This document shows, one piece after another, positions 61,843-64,000 of a DNA stretch of 64,000 bases. A program made the translations under genes and the position numbers. Under the pieces are notes generated by a model. The model searched no databases. It saw only the letters and a list, made by a program, of their open reading frames with translations, and was not told where the DNA came from. The DNA comes from Devosia indica (GTDB lineage Bacteria; Pseudomonadota; Alphaproteobacteria; Rhizobiales; Devosiaceae), in the NCBI RefSeq assembly GCF_003056405.1, contig NZ_PYVZ01000003.1, forward strand, positions 62,001 through 126,000, in the 5' to 3' direction. The stretch's first letter is position 1. Every line of letters begins with the position of its first letter.

Positions 61843-63102
61843 TCAGGGTCCAAAAATGCGCCGTGCCTCAAGGGCAAGGCCAAGCCCGACGCTGCCCAGC
61901 ACATCGGTGCGGACAATTTCGGCGTCGGGAAACAGTGCACTCAGCCGTCCAGCGACTGCTGGGACCAGCGTAGAGCCACCAGTCAGGATCAGGCTGTCTA
62001 CCTGCGCTGCAGCAACTCCCGCCGCGCGCAGCGTCTCGCCGATTGTGCTCTCGAGTCTTTCGATGGACGGCGCCAGCGCTGCGGCAAGCTGCTGGCTTGT
62101 CATTTCGGTCGCAATTTGACGATCCCGTACGTTGAACACAAAAGCCACTGTCTTCTGATCGGAAAGTGCAATTTTGGCGTCTTCCACGGCGCCGATCAGG
62201 CGGTGACCCAACCGTTCTTCCACCAGCATCACGAAGGTCCTGACCTTCTCCGCCTCCTGGGCCTCGCGGATCGTCGAGCGCAGATCGCGCTGCGCCTTGG
62301 CGTCGTACAACCGATTGATGCGGTGCCAGGTGGAGAGATCCACATAGGGCGCCACCGGCAGGTGCCGCTTGCCGTCGAGGGTCCGCGAGCCAAGGCCAAG
62401 CTCGGGCATCACCCGGCTCATAGCCAGCAGCCGGTCAAAATCCGTTCCGCCGATATGCACGCCGGCCGTTGCCAGAATATCGTCGCTCCGGTCCGCACGG
62501 CCGGCACGATCCGGCGACACGCGCACCAGGGAGAAGTCCGATGTGCCGCCGCCCAGATCGACGATCAAGGCAATGCGTTCGCCGGTGACCTGCCGCTCAT
62601 AGTCGAGCGCCGCGGCAATCGGTTCGAACTGGAATGCAATCTCGTCAAAACCCTGCGCCCGCACTGCGGCCTCAAGCTGGCCCTGCGCTTCCCGATCAGC
62701 CACCGGGTCGTCGTCCACGAAATGCACCGGGCGCCCCATCACAACGCTGGTCAGGTCCTGACCCAGTGCGGCCTCGGCGCGCCGTTTGAGTTCCCCGACA
62801 TAGGTACCAATGATCTCGCCAAAGCCGAGGCGCCGCTTCTTGACACGGGTTGTATCGGCGAAAAGTGCCGTCCCCAGGACGCTTTTGAGCGAGCGCATTA
62901 ACCGGCCGTCGGCACCGCTGACATACTCAGCCACAGCCGCCCGCCCGTAATAGAGCTGGTCATCCTCAAAGCTGAAGAACAGCACGCTGGGCAGCGTCCG
63001 CTCGTTACCTTCCAGCGCTACAAGGGCGGGTTGGCCATGGGCATCGATCTGCCCCAGCGTCGAATTGGATGTGCCGAAATCCAGGCCACAGGAATGGGTC
63101 AT
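61843..63102 (-). CDS. Hsp70-family protein, YegD-like
   Basis: A 419-residue chaperone-like ATPase without the usual Hsp70 substrate-binding domain. The phosphate motif CGLDFGTSNSTLG is at residue ~5, the second motif LIVDLGGGTSDFSLVRV near 195, and the adenosine motif LILTGGSTLVPAVAG near 375. Length and motif spacing match E. coli YegD, an Hsp70 of unclear role. It is 69 bp upstream, on the same strand, of the DUF2254 gene. Confidence 0.9.
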   Translation of the reverse strand: MTHSCGLDFGTSNSTLGQIDAHGQPALVALEGNERTLPSVLFFSFEDDQLYYGRAAVAEYVSGADGRLMRSLKSVLGTALFADTTRVKKRRLGFGEIIGTYVGELKRRAEAALGQDLTSVVMGRPVHFVDDDPVADREAQGQLEAAVRAQGFDEIAFQFEPIAAALDYERQVTGERIALIVDLGGGTSDFSLVRVSPDRAGRADRSDDILATAGVHIGGTDFDRLLAMSRVMPELGLGSRTLDGKRHLPVAPYVDLSTWHRINRLYDAKAQRDLRSTIREAQEAEKVRTFVMLVEERLGHRLIGAVEDAKIALSDQKTVAFVFNVRDRQIATEMTSQQLAAALAPSIERLESTIGETLRAAGVAAAQVDSLILTGGSTLVPAVAGRLSALFPDAEIVRTDVLGSVGLGLALEARRIFGP

Positions 63103-63193
63103 GGCGCGCCGTCCGCAACAAAGGAGAGGTCGCGCCTACCGCGCGGGGACGGGTCTCATAAAGGCTGCCCGTTCACCTGGCAACCGTGAGGTA

Positions 63194-63832
63194 TCAGGCG
63201 GCGTGACGCCGTTTGTCGTCGCGACCGCGCAGGTCCATGACTTCCAGTCGCGCCAACCCGCGCCGCTGAGCTTTCTTGACCGCCTGCGAGGCGGCATTGA
63301 GCACGGCGCGATCCAGTTTCCCATGCGGATTGACCACGGCGATTCCGGTGCTCAGCGTCACCTGGCCGGCATGGCTTTCGCGATTGGGAATGCCCTCACG
63401 GCGCAAAGCGGCGGCAATCCGGCTGGCCAGATCCCGGGCCATCAGCGCCGGCATGTCGGGCAGCACCAGCACAAAGCCGGTCTGTCCGCTGCGCAGGCAA
63501 ATCTCGGTCTCGCGGCTCAATTGCGCGCCAATGATCGATTCGAGGGAATCAAAGCTGTCTTCAACTGCTTCGCGGCCATATGTGGCGAAGTATTCGGCAT
63601 AGCCATCGATTTCGAGGGCCAGAACACACAGCGACACGTTGCGTTCTGCGCAATAGCTCCAGCCGCGCCGCAGTTCTTCGTCGATGCGCTGCGCCAGACG
63701 GGGTTTCTTGTTGGGATTGCGGGCGATAGCGGCGTGGCCATAGGCCGGCTCCTGCGCTTCGTTGCCACGCGCCAGCGCTGTACGAATGCGCGCCCAAAGC
63801 CCTTCACTGCCGCTCATGGTCACTCTGTTCAT
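63194..63832 (-). CDS. Degenerate GGDEF-domain protein
   Basis: A 212-residue protein (or 207 from the ATG at 63817). The fold is that of diguanylate cyclases: LALEIDGYAEYFATYGREA near 70, then the helix-strand series to ICLRSGQTGFVLVLPDMPAL near 110 and the later TLSTGIAVVN near 160. The catalytic GG(D/E)EF is replaced by RSGQTGF, and the metal-binding aspartate region is altered (LEIDGY), so synthesis of c-di-GMP is unlikely. It could bind GTP or c-di-GMP or serve as a partner protein. Cytoplasmic. Confidence 0.8.
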   Translation of the reverse strand: MNRVTMSGSEGLWARIRTALARGNEAQEPAYGHAAIARNPNKKPRLAQRIDEELRRGWSYCAERNVSLCVLALEIDGYAEYFATYGREAVEDSFDSLESIIGAQLSRETEICLRSGQTGFVLVLPDMPALMARDLASRIAAALRREGIPNRESHAGQVTLSTGIAVVNPHGKLDRAVLNAASQAVKKAQRRGLARLEVMDLRGRDDKRRHAA

Positions 63833-63880
63833 CTAGCCTGTCCTGGGCCATTACCCGATTGGGCCAATCAGGCCACACTT

Positions 63881-63888
63881 ATGGTTAA
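63881..63888 (-). promoter_or_regulatory. CtrA half-site-like sequence before the GGDEF gene
   Basis: The minus strand reads TTAACCAT ~50 bp before the start at 63832. This is the half-site form of the CtrA consensus; no second half is present. Suggestive only. Confidence 0.3.
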
Positions 63889-63908
63889 CAGCAGGTAAGC
63901 ACTTCACA

Positions 63909-64000
63909 TCAAAGGCTTTCCGGCGGCTCCCATTCGGGCCAGTCCACCGCATGTTCTTCCCAGTCCTCAGGATTAATTTCCGTCTCCAGAAACGTTCGCC
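63909..64000 (-). CDS. C-terminal end of an unknown gene (cut by window edge)
   Basis: The last 29 codons before a TGA at 63909-63911 read RTFLETEINPEDWEEH, then AVDWPEWEPPESL. The tryptophan- and glutamate-rich, acidic end is typical of a real protein terminus and all other frames are closed or basic. The gene starts outside the window; no identity can be given. Confidence 0.55.
   Translation of the reverse strand, partial: RTFLETEINPEDWEEHAVDWPEWEPPESL

Overview
The window looks like chromosomal DNA of a high-GC alphaproteobacterium of the order Hyphomicrobiales (Rhizobiales), most like Devosia or its relatives. This rests on the gene content: a FeuP/FeuQ-type two-component pair, PleC/DivJ-type sensor kinases, a cycHJKL-degP-regulator-kinase-glnE block, a class II DAHP synthase, a DUF2865 protein, and a gene transfer agent (GTA) type head cluster. 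The genus is inferred, not proven. I found no rRNA, tRNA, CRISPR array, insertion sequence or integrase.

Layout. 1-10 kb: the start of a cytochrome c' type protein, an FAH-family hydrolase, a DUF2865 secreted protein, then minus-strand housekeeping genes (gltX, nadE, DAHP synthase, gor, a DUF2059 protein, rpiA). 10-20 kb: an L,D-transpeptidase, moaA with an overlapping phosphotransferase gene, a VOC protein beside an Lrp/AsnC regulator, a PdhS/DivJ-like kinase, a secreted protein, divergent cobT/cobS, a membrane aspartic protease and dusA. 20-35 kb: a universal stress protein behind a near-perfect FNR/FixK box, an FGGY kinase, NDH-2, an EamA transporter, a GH2 beta-mannosidase, a GGDEF-EAL protein with a worn-out GGDEF motif, an ABC exporter, pepN and a second PleC/DivJ-like kinase. 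35-47 kb: glnE, an OmpR/EnvZ-type pair, degP and the cytochrome c maturation genes ccmIEFH (cycHJKL). 47-54 kb: a two-gene FAD oxidoreductase unit related to sarcosine oxidase, two conserved hypotheticals and a feuQ/feuP unit with a small secreted feuN candidate.

54-60.5 kb is the most interesting part: a broken GTA cluster. Small terminase, large terminase and portal genes are intact. The prohead protease gene, however, has only about its first 45 codons, joined in frame to the last ~120 codons of the tail/host-specificity gene (gp15 type). The capsid, connector, major tail, tape-measure, baseplate and peptidase genes that normally lie between are absent. Directly after it come an endolysin (GH108 type) that reads through into a holin-like membrane segment, which still keeps its own Shine-Dalgarno and GTG start. 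A cassette with a toxin-like PKGTPEGGQW protein and two tandem paralogous hypothetical proteins lies between portal and protease, and a block of palindromic interspersed repeats lies between terminase and portal. The cluster therefore cannot make particles, yet several pieces remain open reading frames.

60.5-64 kb: a DUF2254 membrane protein, a YegD-like Hsp70, a degenerate GGDEF protein and the C-terminus of one more gene at the window edge. Many genes overlap by 1-8 bases, pointing to tight operons.
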